DNA from: Streptomyces sp. CBMA156
GTDB lineage: Bacteria; Actinomycetota; Actinomycetes; Streptomycetales; Streptomycetaceae
Assembly: GCF_014596515.1 (NCBI RefSeq)
Contig: NZ_MSJQ01000428.1
Coordinates: 1 to 64,000 of the forward strand
Length of the DNA: 64,000 bases
Reading direction: 5' to 3'
The position numbers were made by a program, and so were the translations under genes. Positions 26,427 to 35,531 of the stretch are shown in pieces. How positions within the stretch are numbered: position 1 is the stretch's first letter; each line of letters opens with the position of its first letter. A model generated the notes under the pieces. That model did not search any database. It saw only the letters and a program-made list of their open reading frames with translations, and was not told the DNA's origin.

Positions 26427-27662
26427 ATGCGTGTGCTGATGACGACGTGGGGATCGCGGGGGGACGTCGAACCGCTGGCGGGGCTGGCGGCGGCGCTGCG
26501 GGGGCTCGGCGCCGAGGTGCGGGTGTGCGCGCCACCGGACGAGGAGTTCGTGGCGCTGCTGGAGCGGGTCGGCGTGCAGCTGGTGCCGCTCGGGCCGTCG
26601 GTGCGCTCGGTGGTGTCCGGCCCGAAGCCGCCGACGGCGGAGGACGCGTTCCGTCTCGCCCGCGAGCTGGTCGACGCGCGGTTCGAGGCGCTGACCGCCG
26701 CGGCCGAGGACTGCGACGCGCTGCTGGCGACCGGGCTGATGCCGGCGGGGGCGCGGGACGTCGCCGAGAAGCTGGGCCTCCACTACGTGCTGGCCTGCTT
26801 TCACATCTTCGGGCTGCCCTCGCGGCACTTCCGGCCCGGGCGGCGGCCGGGCACACCGTCCCCGGAGGACGAGACCGACTACCGGAAACTCTGGGAGCAG
26901 GACGCCCAGCGGGTGAACGCGCTGTACGGGGACGCGCTCAACAGCGGGCGGGCGGCGATCGGCCTGCCGCCGGTGGAGAACGTCCGCGACCACGTGTTCA
27001 CCGACCGGCCGTGGCTGGCGGCGGACCCGCTGCTGTGCCCGTCGGAGGGCATGACGGAACTCGACGTGGTGCCGACCGGGGCCTGGATCCTGCCCGACGA
27101 CCGCCCCCTCCCGCCCGACCTGGAGGCGTTCCTGGACGCCGGGGAGCCGCCGGTGTACGTCGGCTTCGGCAGCATGGCCGCGTACGCGCCGGAGGGCATC
27201 GCCCGGGTGGCCGTCGAGGCCGGCCGCGCGCACGGCCGCCGTGTGCTCCTCGCCCGCGGGTGGGCCGGACTCGCCCCGGTCGACGACCGCGACGACTGCC
27301 ACGTCGTCGGCGAGGTGAACCAGCAGGCCCTGTTCCGCCGGGTGGCCGCCGTCGTCCACCACGGCGGCGCGGGCACCACCACGACCGCGACCGTGGCGGG
27401 TGCGCCCCAGGTGGTCGTCCCCCGGATCGCGGACCAGCCGTACTGGGCCGGCCGGGTGGCCGAGTTGGGCATCGGTGTGGCCCACCTCGACCCGACGCCG
27501 ACCGTCGCATCGCTCTCCGCCGCGCTCGGCGCGGCCCTGGCGCCCGGGACCCGCGTGCGGGCGGAGGCCGTGGCGGGCGAGGTGCGCACCGACGGGGCGA
27601 CGGTGGCCGCAAAGCTGCTGTTCGAAGCGGTGGGCCAGGCGGTGCCGGGGGTGGCCGGGTGA
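26427..27662 (+). CDS. GT1-family glycosyltransferase
   Basis: A 411-aa GT-B enzyme that transfers sugar from an NDP-sugar to a small acceptor. The N terminus MRVLMTTWGSRGDVEPLAGL closely resembles glycopeptide/macrolide/sterol-type GTs. The C-terminal half has GFGSMA (about 248) and the donor-binding region VVHHGGAGTTTTATVAGAPQ (about 308-328) followed by PRIADQPYWAGRV. ATG 26427 follows GGGAG. No other antibiotic genes flank it, so acceptor and sugar cannot be predicted; self-resistance by glycosylation of a macrolide is one possibility. Confidence 0.88.
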   Translation: MRVLMTTWGSRGDVEPLAGLAAALRGLGAEVRVCAPPDEEFVALLERVGVQLVPLGPSVRSVVSGPKPPTAEDAFRLARELVDARFEALTAAAEDCDALLATGLMPAGARDVAEKLGLHYVLACFHIFGLPSRHFRPGRRPGTPSPEDETDYRKLWEQDAQRVNALYGDALNSGRAAIGLPPVENVRDHVFTDRPWLAADPLLCPSEGMTELDVVPTGAWILPDDRPLPPDLEAFLDAGEPPVYVGFGSMAAYAPEGIARVAVEAGRAHGRRVLLARGWAGLAPVDDRDDCHVVGEVNQQALFRRVAAVVHHGGAGTTTTATVAGAPQVVVPRIADQPYWAGRVAELGIGVAHLDPTPTVASLSAALGAALAPGTRVRAEAVAGEVRTDGATVAAKLLFEAVGQAVPGVAG

Positions 27663-27878
27663 GCCGCGCGGTGCCGGTGCCGGGTGAACGGCCTTGTGGG
27701 CCTGGCGATTTCGACTCCTGATCGGCCTCCTGTCGATCGGCGAGGGGGAGGTGGCGGGCCCTGCGCGGGGCTGGTTCCGGCATCGATCCGGTGACCGGCC
27801 TCCGGCTGTCGGCCGGGTCGGTTAGGGTGCCCACGGGCGCGCCCGGTCACCGCAGGCCCGGCGCGAGGGGAGGGCGGC

Positions 27879-28589
27879 ATGACCGAACGGACAGGCGAGG
27901 GAGCGGGGCAGGACGGCGACGGCATCCAGTGGCTCGCGGAGATCGGCGGGCCGGGCGCCGGCCGACCGCCGACGGGCGACCCCGGCACGGACGGTGCGGT
28001 CGGTGGGGTGGTGTTCGCCCGGGGGATCACGCCCGAGGAACTCGCCCGCCGGATGGGCGCCGACCCGGCCACCGCGACCGAGCCGATCAGCGACACCGAG
28101 ATCCGGGACCTGGACATCGAGGTCTTCCGCCCCAGCGGCGACGGCGACGGCGTGATCCGGGTCGGCACGTGCGCCGGCTGGTCGTTCGCGATCGAGTACG
28201 GCGACTCCACCGGTGGTGAACTGCTCACCGAGATAGCGCGCGACGGCGTGGAGGTGGTGCACTTCCGACCGATGCCCGAGCAGCAGCCGGACCTGCTCGA
28301 CTACGCCAGGGACGGCGCCGTGCTGTGCGGCTTCGGCCTCGGCGAGGAGCGCTGGCGCTGGGGCCGGGAGCCGGACCTGCTGGTGCCGGACCTGGTCGCC
28401 GCCGAGGTCCTGGAGGCCGACGGCGTGACGTCCCGCGGACCCGGGCGGGGACTCGACGGGGCCGCTCGCCGCCGCACCCTGGGCGCCGTGGAGCGGCGCT
28501 TCGGGCTGAGCCTGCCGCGGGCCGCCCTCGGCGGGCTGCGCCTGCCGGCGTACGCGGTGCGGGGAACCCCGGACATGGCACTGCGCTGA
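27879..28589 (+). CDS. DUF6461-like hypothetical protein
   Basis: A 236-aa soluble protein. The core VFARGITPEELARRMGADPATA and GWSFAIEYGDSTGG with VEVVHFRPMP matches the pattern I remember for the actinobacterial DUF6461 family, linked by some to immunity-like or polymorphic toxin loci. The first 45 residues are Gly/Asp-rich and poorly conserved in character. The ATG at 27879 has GAGGGGAGGG six to fifteen bases upstream. A TTAGGGT box at about 27822 may be the -10. Function unknown. Confidence 0.75.
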   Translation: MTERTGEGAGQDGDGIQWLAEIGGPGAGRPPTGDPGTDGAVGGVVFARGITPEELARRMGADPATATEPISDTEIRDLDIEVFRPSGDGDGVIRVGTCAGWSFAIEYGDSTGGELLTEIARDGVEVVHFRPMPEQQPDLLDYARDGAVLCGFGLGEERWRWGREPDLLVPDLVAAEVLEADGVTSRGPGRGLDGAARRRTLGAVERRFGLSLPRAALGGLRLPAYAVRGTPDMALR

Positions 28590-29121
28590 GGCGCGGCGCC
28601 GCCCCGTGGGGGCCGGGCCCGCGACGCCCGGGGTGTTGACGCCCGGGGTGTTGACGCGGACACAGGCACCGACGCGGACACAGCGACTGGCGCAGACACA
28701 GAGGTAGGCGCAGCAGGCAGCGCACAGGACGAGCGACAGGAACAGGACGGTCACGGCAGGGCTCCTCTCCGGGCCCCGCCCACCGGGGCCCCGATGTCCG
28801 TCATCCTGGCCGTCGTCGAGCCGCAGCACATGTGCCGATCGGGAGGTTCCCGAGGAGTGCCTCGGCGGTTCCCCCTGCCGATCGGCAGGGGGAACCGCCG
28901 ACCGGAGCGATCGGTGCCCCCTGGTAGCGCTGGTAGCACCGGGAGCACGGGGAGCGCCGAGAACTCCCGTCACTCGACAGGCCGATGGCAGCCGGTTCGG
29001 CGCACGCCCCCCGTCCGGAGGTTCCGGGAGGGCGTCGGCCGGCCCCGGCCCCTAGGGTCTGGGGTACGTCGACCGAACCGGGCGCCGGGGTGCCCGGCCG
29101 ACCCGAGAGGTGACCCACCCG
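28590..29121. other. Gene-poor 530-bp stretch with repeats and a 40-bp palindrome
   Basis: No protein gene is supported. Two tandem copies of CCCGGGGTGTTGACG lie near 28627-28656, followed by a GCGGACACAG-type imperfect repeat. The 40-bp palindrome at 28862-28901 is annotated separately. A TAGGGT box (about 29054) may be the -10 of the peptidase gene. A minus-strand Cys-rich frame starting at GTG 28754 is discussed in the findings. Confidence 0.4.
28862..28901. terminator. 40-bp perfect palindrome, probable terminator
   Basis: Arms 28862-28881 and 28882-28901 are exact reverse complements (20 bp each) with centre CCGATCGG and no spacer. It lies 270 bp past the DUF6461 stop and 220 bp before the peptidase start, both plus-strand genes. 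It would fold into an extremely stable hairpin. The size, perfection and shared centre with the 23917 palindrome are unusual. Confidence 0.6.
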
Positions 29122-30738
29122 ATGCACACCGTGGTCCGCGGCGCCGGAGCGTTCGGCCTGACCGTCCTGCTGCTCACCGCAGCCACCGGCTGCCAGGGCG
29201 ACGGCTCCTCCGCCGCCGAGCCCGCGCCGGCCTCCCCGGCCACCGGATCCGGCACCGGCACCGGCACCGGCACCGGCGCCGACACCGGAACCGCGAGCCC
29301 CACCGGCCTCGCCGCCCAGCAGCTGGACTGGCACTCCTGCACCGCCCCCAGCACCGCGCAGGGAGGCGGCACCGCGCCCGCCGCCGACTGGCAGTGCGCC
29401 ACCCTCAAGGCCCCGCTGGACCACGGCAAACCGGACGGCACGACGATCGGCCTCGCGCTGATCCGCAGCCGGGCCAAGGACGAGCAGCACCGGATCGGCT
29501 CGCTGCTGTTCAACTTCGGCGGGCCCGGAGCCTCCGGCGTGGCCACCCTGCCCGCCCTCGCTCCGACCTACGCCTCCCTCAACTCCCGCTACGACCTGGT
29601 GAGTTTCGATCCGCGCGGGGTCGGCGCCAGCTCCGGGGTGACCTGCCTGGACGACCAGGCGACGGACACCGCCGCAGCCGTCGACAGCACCCCCGAGACC
29701 CCCGCCGCGGTGAAGGCCCTGGACGACAGCAACGCCCGGTTCGTCGCCGCCTGCGAGCACAACTCCGCCGCGGTGCTGCCGTACGTGGACACCGAGAGCG
29801 CCGCGCGGGACATGGACCTGATGCGGCAGGTGCTGGGCGACGGGAAGCTGTCCTACTTCGGCATCAGCTACGGCACCCAGCTCGGCGGCGTCTACGCGCA
29901 CCTGTTCCCGCAGCAGGTCGGCCGACTGGTGCTGGACTCGGTGGTCGACCCGACCAAGGACCCGCAGCAGTCCGCACTCGGCCAGGCCCAGGGCTTCCAA
30001 CTCGCCCTCGGCGACTTCATGAAGGCCTGCGCCACCCAGGCCGGGGCCGCCTGCGCGACCGGCGCGGGCGGCGACGAGGGCACCGCGAAGATCGCCGCGC
30101 TGGTGCAGCGGCTGGAGCAGTCGCCGCTGCCCACCAAGGACGGGCGGCAACTCACCGGGAGTCTGGCGGTCACCGGCATCGCGGGTGCCCTGTACAGCCA
30201 GGAGACCTGGCCCCTGCTGGCCACCGGGCTCACCGAGGCGATGGACCAGGGCACCGGCGACACGCTGCTCCTGCTCGCCGACGGGCTGAACGGGCGCGAC
30301 GCGCAGGGGCACTACTCCAACCTGAACGCCGCGAACCGGGCGATCAGCTGCGTGGACGCCAGTCAGCGCTACTCCGACCAGGACGTGGAGCAGCAGCTGC
30401 CGCAGTTCCGCGCGGCCTCCCCGGTGTTCGGGACGTTCACCGCCTGGGGCCTGACCGGTTGCACCGGCTGGCCCGTGCCCGGCAAGGCGGCGCACCCGGA
30501 GGTCGCGGCGGCGGGTGCGGCCCCGATCCTGGTGGTCGGCACCACCGGCGACCCGGCCACGCCGGTGGAGGGCGCCCGCGCGATGGCGCAGCAGCTCGGC
30601 GCGGGCGTCGGCGTCACCGTCACCCTGGAGGGCGAGGGGCACGGCGGCTACAACACCGGCAACGCCTGCCTGAAGCGGACCGTGGACGCCTACCTGCTGG
30701 ACGGCACGGCGCCGGCGGACGGGACGACGTGCAGCTGA
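29122..30738 (+). CDS. Secreted alpha/beta-hydrolase, tripeptidyl aminopeptidase family
   Basis: A 538-aa exported lipoprotein-like peptidase resembling streptomycete Tap/SlpD enzymes. The signal peptide ends in a probable lipobox (LTAATGC, Cys about 24), followed by a GT-repeat linker. The catalytic triad is visible: Ser in YFGISYGTQLGG (about 255), Asp in VVGTTGDPATP (about 478) and His in EGEGHGGYN (about 508). The oxyanion region LLFNFGGPGASG (about 130) is family-typical. ATG 29122 has GAGAGGTGA upstream; GTG 29110 is an alternative. It probably trims peptides at the cell surface. Confidence 0.88.
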   Translation: MHTVVRGAGAFGLTVLLLTAATGCQGDGSSAAEPAPASPATGSGTGTGTGTGADTGTASPTGLAAQQLDWHSCTAPSTAQGGGTAPAADWQCATLKAPLDHGKPDGTTIGLALIRSRAKDEQHRIGSLLFNFGGPGASGVATLPALAPTYASLNSRYDLVSFDPRGVGASSGVTCLDDQATDTAAAVDSTPETPAAVKALDDSNARFVAACEHNSAAVLPYVDTESAARDMDLMRQVLGDGKLSYFGISYGTQLGGVYAHLFPQQVGRLVLDSVVDPTKDPQQSALGQAQGFQLALGDFMKACATQAGAACATGAGGDEGTAKIAALVQRLEQSPLPTKDGRQLTGSLAVTGIAGALYSQETWPLLATGLTEAMDQGTGDTLLLLADGLNGRDAQGHYSNLNAANRAISCVDASQRYSDQDVEQQLPQFRAASPVFGTFTAWGLTGCTGWPVPGKAAHPEVAAAGAAPILVVGTTGDPATPVEGARAMAQQLGAGVGVTVTLEGEGHGGYNTGNACLKRTVDAYLLDGTAPADGTTCS

Positions 30739-30757
30739 GCGGCACCGGCCGGAGGGA

Positions 30758-30818
30758 AGTGGCCCACCAGGGGGGCCACTGATTGGCCCTGGAGAGTGGG
30801 CCACTCGGCCGTTAGCCT
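30758..30818 (+). promoter_or_regulatory. AGTGG/CCACT repeat cluster and leaderless promoter
   Basis: AGTGGCCC (30758-30765) pairs with GGGCCACT (30773-30780), and AGTGG-G-CCACT (30795-30805) is a second dyad, so four half-sites lie within 48 bp. TAGCCT (30813-30818) ends 7 nt before the GTG at 30826 and is a good -10 for a leaderless mRNA. The repeats would place a repressor or activator over and upstream of -35. Confidence 0.5.
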
Positions 30819-30825
30819 CTCCGGT

Positions 30826-31536
30826 GTGACGAACTCCGCGACGAACACCGTGACGAACAGTGCCCCCGACATCCGGAACGACGACCTTGTGAACGATGAA
30901 TCCCGGAACGACGGCCGCCGGCCCGACGGCGACACCGTGAAGGTCGACTTCTACTTCGACCCCATCTGTCCGTTCGCCTGGATCACCTCCCGGTGGATCC
31001 TGGAGGTCGAGCGGCAGCGCGACCTCGACCTGACCTTCCGGGTGATGAGCCTCTCCGTCCTCAACGAGGGCCGCACCGACCTGCCCGAGCGCTACCAGCG
31101 CCTGATGACCACCGGCTGGGGGCCGGTGCGGGTCTGCATCGCCGCCGCCGAGCAGCACGGCCCGCAGGTGCTGCGCGCCCTCTACACCGAACTCGGCACC
31201 CGCCTGCACGACCAGGACCGGCCCGCAGACGACGAGGTCATCCGGGAGGCCCTGGCGGCGGCGGGCCTGCCGGAGGAGCTGGCCGGGGCGGCGAACGACG
31301 CCACGTACGACGAGGCCCTGCGCAAGAGCCACCACGAGGGCATGGACCCGGTCGGCGAGGAGGTCGGCACGCCGACCATCCACGTGGACGGCGTCGCCTT
31401 CTTCGGCCCGGTGCTGAGCGCGATCCCGCGCGGGGAGGACGCCGTACGGGTCTTCGACGGGGTGCGGCTGCTGGCCGGGTACCCGAACTTCTTCGAGCTC
31501 AAGCGGACCCGGACCGGCGGGCTCGACTTCTCCTGA
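30826..31536 (+). CDS. DsbA-like thioredoxin-fold protein, Rv2466c type
   Basis: A 236-aa member of the DsbA/2-hydroxychromene isomerase group. [21 protein letters not shown] matches the mycothiol-linked Rv2466c family, in which the active site is CPWC; here it is CPFA (Cys48), lacking the second Cys, as in several streptomycete relatives. The cis-Pro loop is [12 protein letters not shown]. The N-terminal 38 residues (Asn/Asp/Thr-rich, from repeated CGAAC/GTGACGAAC sequence) look like extra leader, so the true start could be GTG near 30937. GTG 30826 is preferred because a -10 box lies 7 nt before it. Confidence 0.82.
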   Translation: MTNSATNTVTNSAPDIRNDDLVNDESRNDGRRPDGDTVKVDFYFDPICPFAWITSRWILEVERQRDLDLTFRVMSLSVLNEGRTDLPERYQRLMTTGWGPVRVCIAAAEQHGPQVLRALYTELGTRLHDQDRPADDEVIREALAAAGLPEELAGAANDATYDEALRKSHHEGMDPVGEEVGTPTIHVDGVAFFGPVLSAIPRGEDAVRVFDGVRLLAGYPNFFELKRTRTGGLDFS

Positions 31537-31592
31537 CGCCTGACGCCTGACGCCTGAGGCCACACCCCTGACGCCCGACCGCCGATCCGGGC

Positions 31593-31620
31593 GCCGGGGC
31601 CCTGGTGCCAGGCCCCCGGC
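31593..31620. terminator. Terminator between convergent genes
   Basis: A 13-bp stem with one mismatch (31593-31605 with 31608-31620) and a 2-nt loop, between the DsbA-like gene and the DUF1707 gene. Just before it, right after the stop, a 7-bp unit TGACGCC is repeated about three times, placing TGA in all three frames. Confidence 0.6.
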
Positions 31621-31686
31621 TCTCCCCGGCGGGCAGCCGTCGCGCGGCCTCCGGCCCCCGCGCGGTCGGCCCGGCGGCCGAGCCGG

Positions 31687-32280
31687 TCAGCCCCGGCGGC
31701 GCTGTTTGATCCTGATCGGCCCCGAGCGGGGGTGGGCGATCACGGTCAGGGTCGGGGAGCCGGGCTCCGCCACCTCGTCGGCCTTGTTGCTGATGTTCCC
31801 CGTGTTGGTGCTCGACGGGTCGATCCGCACGCCCCAGCCGCGCGGGACGACCAGCTTGATCTGGCCCACGCCCGTCGACGCCTCGACCGTGATCTCCATG
31901 TGGGTGCACACGGCATCGGTGAAGTCGACCGTGAGCAGCGAGATCTTGGACTCGGCGACGATCCGGCGGGGCACCGTCCACCGGCCGCGCTGCACGATGT
32001 TGCCCAGCCGGGTCCGGAGCACGAGGACGTCCTGCGCCGCGGACTTGTCCTCGCCCCGCTCCCGGCCGCCCAGGTCCACCACCAGGGCGTCGAGTTCGCG
32101 GTGGGTCCGCGCCGCGTAGGCCCGGTCGAGCCGCTCCTCCAACTCCCCGAGGTCGATGCGGCCGTCCCCGGCGGCGATCCGCAACTGCTCGGCCACCGCC
32201 TCCCGGTCGCTGTCCCCGGCCCGCGATTCCACCGCGGCCTCGGGCGTCTTTCGTACGGCTGGCAGTTCCTCGTTGACCAT
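31687..32280 (-). CDS. DUF1707 / LiaF-like C-terminal protein
   Basis: A 197-aa protein. The N-terminal DUF1707 (SHOCT-like) segment, about 22-75, contains REAVAEQLRIAAGDGRIDLGEL and RLDRAYAARTHREL, and is followed by a beta-rich domain similar to the DUF2154/LiaF envelope-stress module. No membrane helix is present. The ATG at 32280 lies 6 nt after TAGAGT (minus strand, 32292-32287), so translation is probably leaderless. It may sense or modulate envelope stress; direct evidence is lacking. Confidence 0.82.
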   Translation of the reverse strand: MVNEELPAVRKTPEAAVESRAGDSDREAVAEQLRIAAGDGRIDLGELEERLDRAYAARTHRELDALVVDLGGRERGEDKSAAQDVLVLRTRLGNIVQRGRWTVPRRIVAESKISLLTVDFTDAVCTHMEITVEASTGVGQIKLVVPRGWGVRIDPSSTNTGNISNKADEVAEPGSPTLTVIAHPRSGPIRIKQRRRG

Positions 32281-32517
32281 GTGGCTACTCTAGGTCACGC
32301 ATGCTCCCATCCGGCAGATCGAAGGCCAACTCCCGCCGCTCCGGTGCTCCTTGAAGGCGGCCGGGAGGGGCCCGGTCGGCCGCACCCCCACCCGCGCGGG
32401 GCGGGCTGTTTCGCCCGGGTGGACCGACATCCCGCCGCTCGGCCTCCCATCCTGGCCCGGAGCGTCCGACCATGGAGGGACGGAGGCTGCCAGGCCCCCG
32501 GGAGGCGGTGAGCGTGG

Positions 32518-34617
32518 ATGATCGTACGAATCCGGTTGCGCGCTGCCCGTCAACCAGCGACCCCGCCCGACCCGGGCCCCGGTGCCGGACCCGGCCCCGG
32601 CCAGGGGCGCGGTCCCGGCTGGGCCCCCGGGGGCCGCCCCGGCCCGAGCGGCCCGCCCAAGCCCCCGCAGCCTCCACCGCCCGCGTGGCGCCGCTGGCTG
32701 CTGCCCGTCGCCGTGCTGGTGACGCTGCTCCTGCTGCTGCTCTTCTCCAGGTCCGGCACGCCCGGCACCCGCTACGGCTACACGGACTTCGTGCACCGGG
32801 TCGACGCCGGGCAGGTGCAGACGGTGGACGTCAGCGACACCGGCGCGGTGAGCGGCACGCTCAAGGACGGCACCCACTTCACCAGCCAGATCCCCACCGC
32901 CCTGGACACCTCCCAGCTCAGCAGCGCGCTCTCCGCGCACGACGTCACCGTCACCGGCAGCCGCTCCAGCGGCAGCGGCTCGCTCTGGTCCACCCTGCTG
33001 CTGTTCCTGCCGCTGCTGATCTTCGGCGCGCTCTTCCTCTGGTCGGGCCGGATGGCCGCCCGGTCGCTGGGCGGCGGGCTGAGCACCATCGGACGGTCCC
33101 GGGCCAAGATCATCGAGGCCGAGCGGCCGGACACCGGGTTCGCCGACGTGGCCGGGTACGAGGGGGTGAAGCAGGAGGTCAGCGAGGTGGTCGACTTCCT
33201 GCGCAGCCCGGAGCGGTACGCCGCCGTCGGGGCCAAGGGGCCGCGCGGGGTGATCATGGTCGGGCCGCCGGGCACCGGGAAGACCCTGCTCGCCCGGGCC
33301 GTCGCCGGGGAGGCCTCGGTGCCCTTCCTCTCGGTGACCGGCTCCGGCTTCGTGGAGATGTTCGTCGGCGTCGGCGCCTCCCGGGTCCGCGACCTCTTCG
33401 AGGAGGCCCGCAAGCGCGCGCCGTCGATCGTCTTCATCGACGAGATCGACGCGGTCGGCGGACGCCGCGCGGGCGGCACCCGGATCGGCGGCAACGACGA
33501 GCGCGAGCAGACCCTGAACCAGCTGCTCGCCGAGATGGACGGCTTCGACCAGAGCACCGGCATCGTCGTCATCGCCGCCACCAACCGGCCGGATGCCCTC
33601 GACCCGGCCCTGCTGCGCCCCGGCCGCTTCGACCGGCAGGTCACCGTCCCGCTGCCCAACCAGGCCGAGCGGGCCGCCATCCTCGCCGTGCACGCCAGGG
33701 GCAAGACCCTCGCCCCGGACACCGACCTCGGGCGGCTCGCCCGCGGCACCCCGGGCTTCTCCGGCGCCGACCTCGCCAACCTGGTCAACGAGGCCGCCAT
33801 CAACGCCGTGCGCGCCGATCGGGCCACCATCACCGCCGCCGACCTCGACGACGCCCGTGACCGGGTGCTGCTCGGCCGCCGGGAGTCCTCCAACGCCCTG
33901 CTGCCCGACGAACGGCACGCCGTCGCCGTGCACGAGTCGGGCCACGCACTGGTGGCCGCGCTGTGCGAGCACGCCGACCCGGTCGCCAAGGTGACGATCC
34001 TCCCGGCCGGCGTCTCCCTCGGCGCCACCGAGCAGCTGCCCGAGGCCGAACGGCACCTGTACAGCGAGGGGTACCTGACCGACCTGATCACCGTCCAGCT
34101 CGGTGGCCGGGCGGCGGAGCTGGTGGTCTTCGGCGAGGGCTCCACGGGTGCCGCCAACGACCTGGCCAACGCCACCTCGGTCGCCACCCGGATGGTCCGC
34201 GAGTTCGGGCTCTCCCCGGAGCTCGGCCCGGTCGGCTACTCCAGCGGCAGCCCGCACTACCTCGGCGACAGCCCCGAGGACCTGCTGCGCCGCCCGTACT
34301 CCGAGCAGACCCAGCGCGCCGTGGACGAGGCGGTGGCCCGCCTGCTGCGCGGGGCCGAGCGCCGGGCCCTGGACCTGCTCGCCGAGCACCGGCACCACCT
34401 GGACGAGCTGGCGGCGCTGCTGGTCGCCCAGGAGACGGTGGACGGCGCGGTGGTGCTCTCCATCCTGGCGCACCCGCGGCCGGGGCCGGAACGCCCGGTC
34501 TCGCTGGAGAAGCCGGCGGGGACGGCGGGGACGGAGGCCGCGGCCGGACCGCCGGGCACGGCGGAACCGCGCAGGCCGGAGGGCCCGGGGGACCCGGGGG
34601 AGGCCCCCCGCCCGTGA
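32518..34617 (+). CDS. ftsH: FtsH-family ATP-dependent membrane zinc protease
   Basis: A 699-aa AAA protease that extracts and degrades membrane and cytosolic proteins. A Pro/Gly-rich N-terminal tail (about 13-58) precedes TM1 (about 60-80), an extracytoplasmic domain, TM2 (about 162-180), the AAA domain with GPPGTGKT (about 248) and FIDEID (about 308), and the SRH region with [18 protein letters not shown]. The peptidase domain has HESGH (His472, Glu473, His476) and the Asp region [12 protein letters not shown]. The C-terminal tail is Pro/Gly/Glu-rich. It probably duplicates the essential ftsH found elsewhere near tilS/hpt/folE in actinomycetes. ATG 32518 has GGGAGG about 12 bases upstream. 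It is divergent from the DUF1707 gene. Confidence 0.93.
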   Translation: MIVRIRLRAARQPATPPDPGPGAGPGPGQGRGPGWAPGGRPGPSGPPKPPQPPPPAWRRWLLPVAVLVTLLLLLLFSRSGTPGTRYGYTDFVHRVDAGQVQTVDVSDTGAVSGTLKDGTHFTSQIPTALDTSQLSSALSAHDVTVTGSRSSGSGSLWSTLLLFLPLLIFGALFLWSGRMAARSLGGGLSTIGRSRAKIIEAERPDTGFADVAGYEGVKQEVSEVVDFLRSPERYAAVGAKGPRGVIMVGPPGTGKTLLARAVAGEASVPFLSVTGSGFVEMFVGVGASRVRDLFEEARKRAPSIVFIDEIDAVGGRRAGGTRIGGNDEREQTLNQLLAEMDGFDQSTGIVVIAATNRPDALDPALLRPGRFDRQVTVPLPNQAERAAILAVHARGKTLAPDTDLGRLARGTPGFSGADLANLVNEAAINAVRADRATITAADLDDARDRVLLGRRESSNALLPDERHAVAVHESGHALVAALCEHADPVAKVTILPAGVSLGATEQLPEAERHLYSEGYLTDLITVQLGGRAAELVVFGEGSTGAANDLANATSVATRMVREFGLSPELGPVGYSSGSPHYLGDSPEDLLRRPYSEQTQRAVDEAVARLLRGAERRALDLLAEHRHHLDELAALLVAQETVDGAVVLSILAHPRPGPERPVSLEKPAGTAGTEAAAGPPGTAEPRRPEGPGDPGEAPRP

Positions 34618-34691
34618 CGGCCGCGTCGGCGGTGGTCGTATCCTCGTGACCGCGTCACCGCGTCACGTACCCACCGTCCCGAGGAGTCGGA

Positions 34692-35531
34692 ATGACCGAG
34701 CCCCTGCCTGCCGACGTCCAGCGGGAGATCGCCCGTGCCCTCGGAGTGGCACCCGTGCCGGACCCCGCGAAGGAGGCCGAGCGCCGGGTGGAGTTCCTGG
34801 CCGGCCAGGTGCGGGCCACCGGCGCGCGCAGCCTGGTGCTGGGCATCAGCGGCGGCGTCGACTCCACCACCGCGGGGCGGCTCTGCCAGCTCGCCGCCGA
34901 GCGGCTGCGGGCCGAGGGGCGCCAGGTGACCTTCACCGCGATGCGGCTGCCCTACGGCGTCCAGGCGGACGAGGCGGACGCCCAGCTCGCGCTCGGCTTC
35001 ATCCGCGCGGACGAGGTGCTGACCGTCGACGTCAAGCCCGCCACCGACGGCGCGGTCGCCGCCCTGAAGGCCGCCGGCCTGACCTACACCGACCGCGCCC
35101 ACGAGGACTTCGTCGGCGGCAACGTCAAGGCCCGCCAGCGGATGGTGGTCCAGTACGCGGCGGCCGGCGCCAAGGGCGGGCTGGTCGTCGGCACCGACCA
35201 CGCCGCCGAGGCCGCGGTCGGCTTCTTCACCAAGTTCGGCGACGGCGCGGCCGACGTGATGCCGCTGTCCGGCCTGACCAAGCGCCAGGTGCGGGCGGTC
35301 GCCGAGGCGCTCGGCGCTCCGGCCGAGCTGGTCAAGAAGGTCCCGACCGCCGACCTGGAGGACCTCGACCCCGGCCGTCCCGACGAGGACGCCCTCGGCG
35401 TCAGCTACGACGCCCTGGACGACTTCCTGGAGGGCCTGCCGGTCAGCGAGGAGGTCCACCGGACCGTCCTCGGCCACTACCGCCGCACCGAGCACAAGCG
35501 CAACCTGCCGGTCGTCCCGCACCAGGCATGA
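34692..35531 (+). CDS. nadE: Ammonia-dependent NAD+ synthetase
   Basis: Amidates nicotinic acid adenine dinucleotide to NAD+ using ATP and NH3. The 279-aa length equals the short, E. coli-type NadE; there is no glutaminase domain. Motifs: [16 protein letters not shown] (PP-loop near 52-67), [43 protein letters not shown] and the C-terminal [13 protein letters not shown] 34692 has GAGGAG; a TATCCT box (34639-34644) is a possible -10. Its last four bases overlap the start of the ADP-ribosylglycohydrolase gene (ATGA), implying translational coupling. Confidence 0.95.
   Translation: MTEPLPADVQREIARALGVAPVPDPAKEAERRVEFLAGQVRATGARSLVLGISGGVDSTTAGRLCQLAAERLRAEGRQVTFTAMRLPYGVQADEADAQLALGFIRADEVLTVDVKPATDGAVAALKAAGLTYTDRAHEDFVGGNVKARQRMVVQYAAAGAKGGLVVGTDHAAEAAVGFFTKFGDGAADVMPLSGLTKRQVRAVAEALGAPAELVKKVPTADLEDLDPGRPDEDALGVSYDALDDFLEGLPVSEEVHRTVLGHYRRTEHKRNLPVVPHQA

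Noticed and set aside
28801-31563. 920-codon minus-strand frame covering the peptidase and DsbA-like genes
   Set aside because: Shadow of two well-supported plus-strand genes; no family resemblance and no ribosome binding site.
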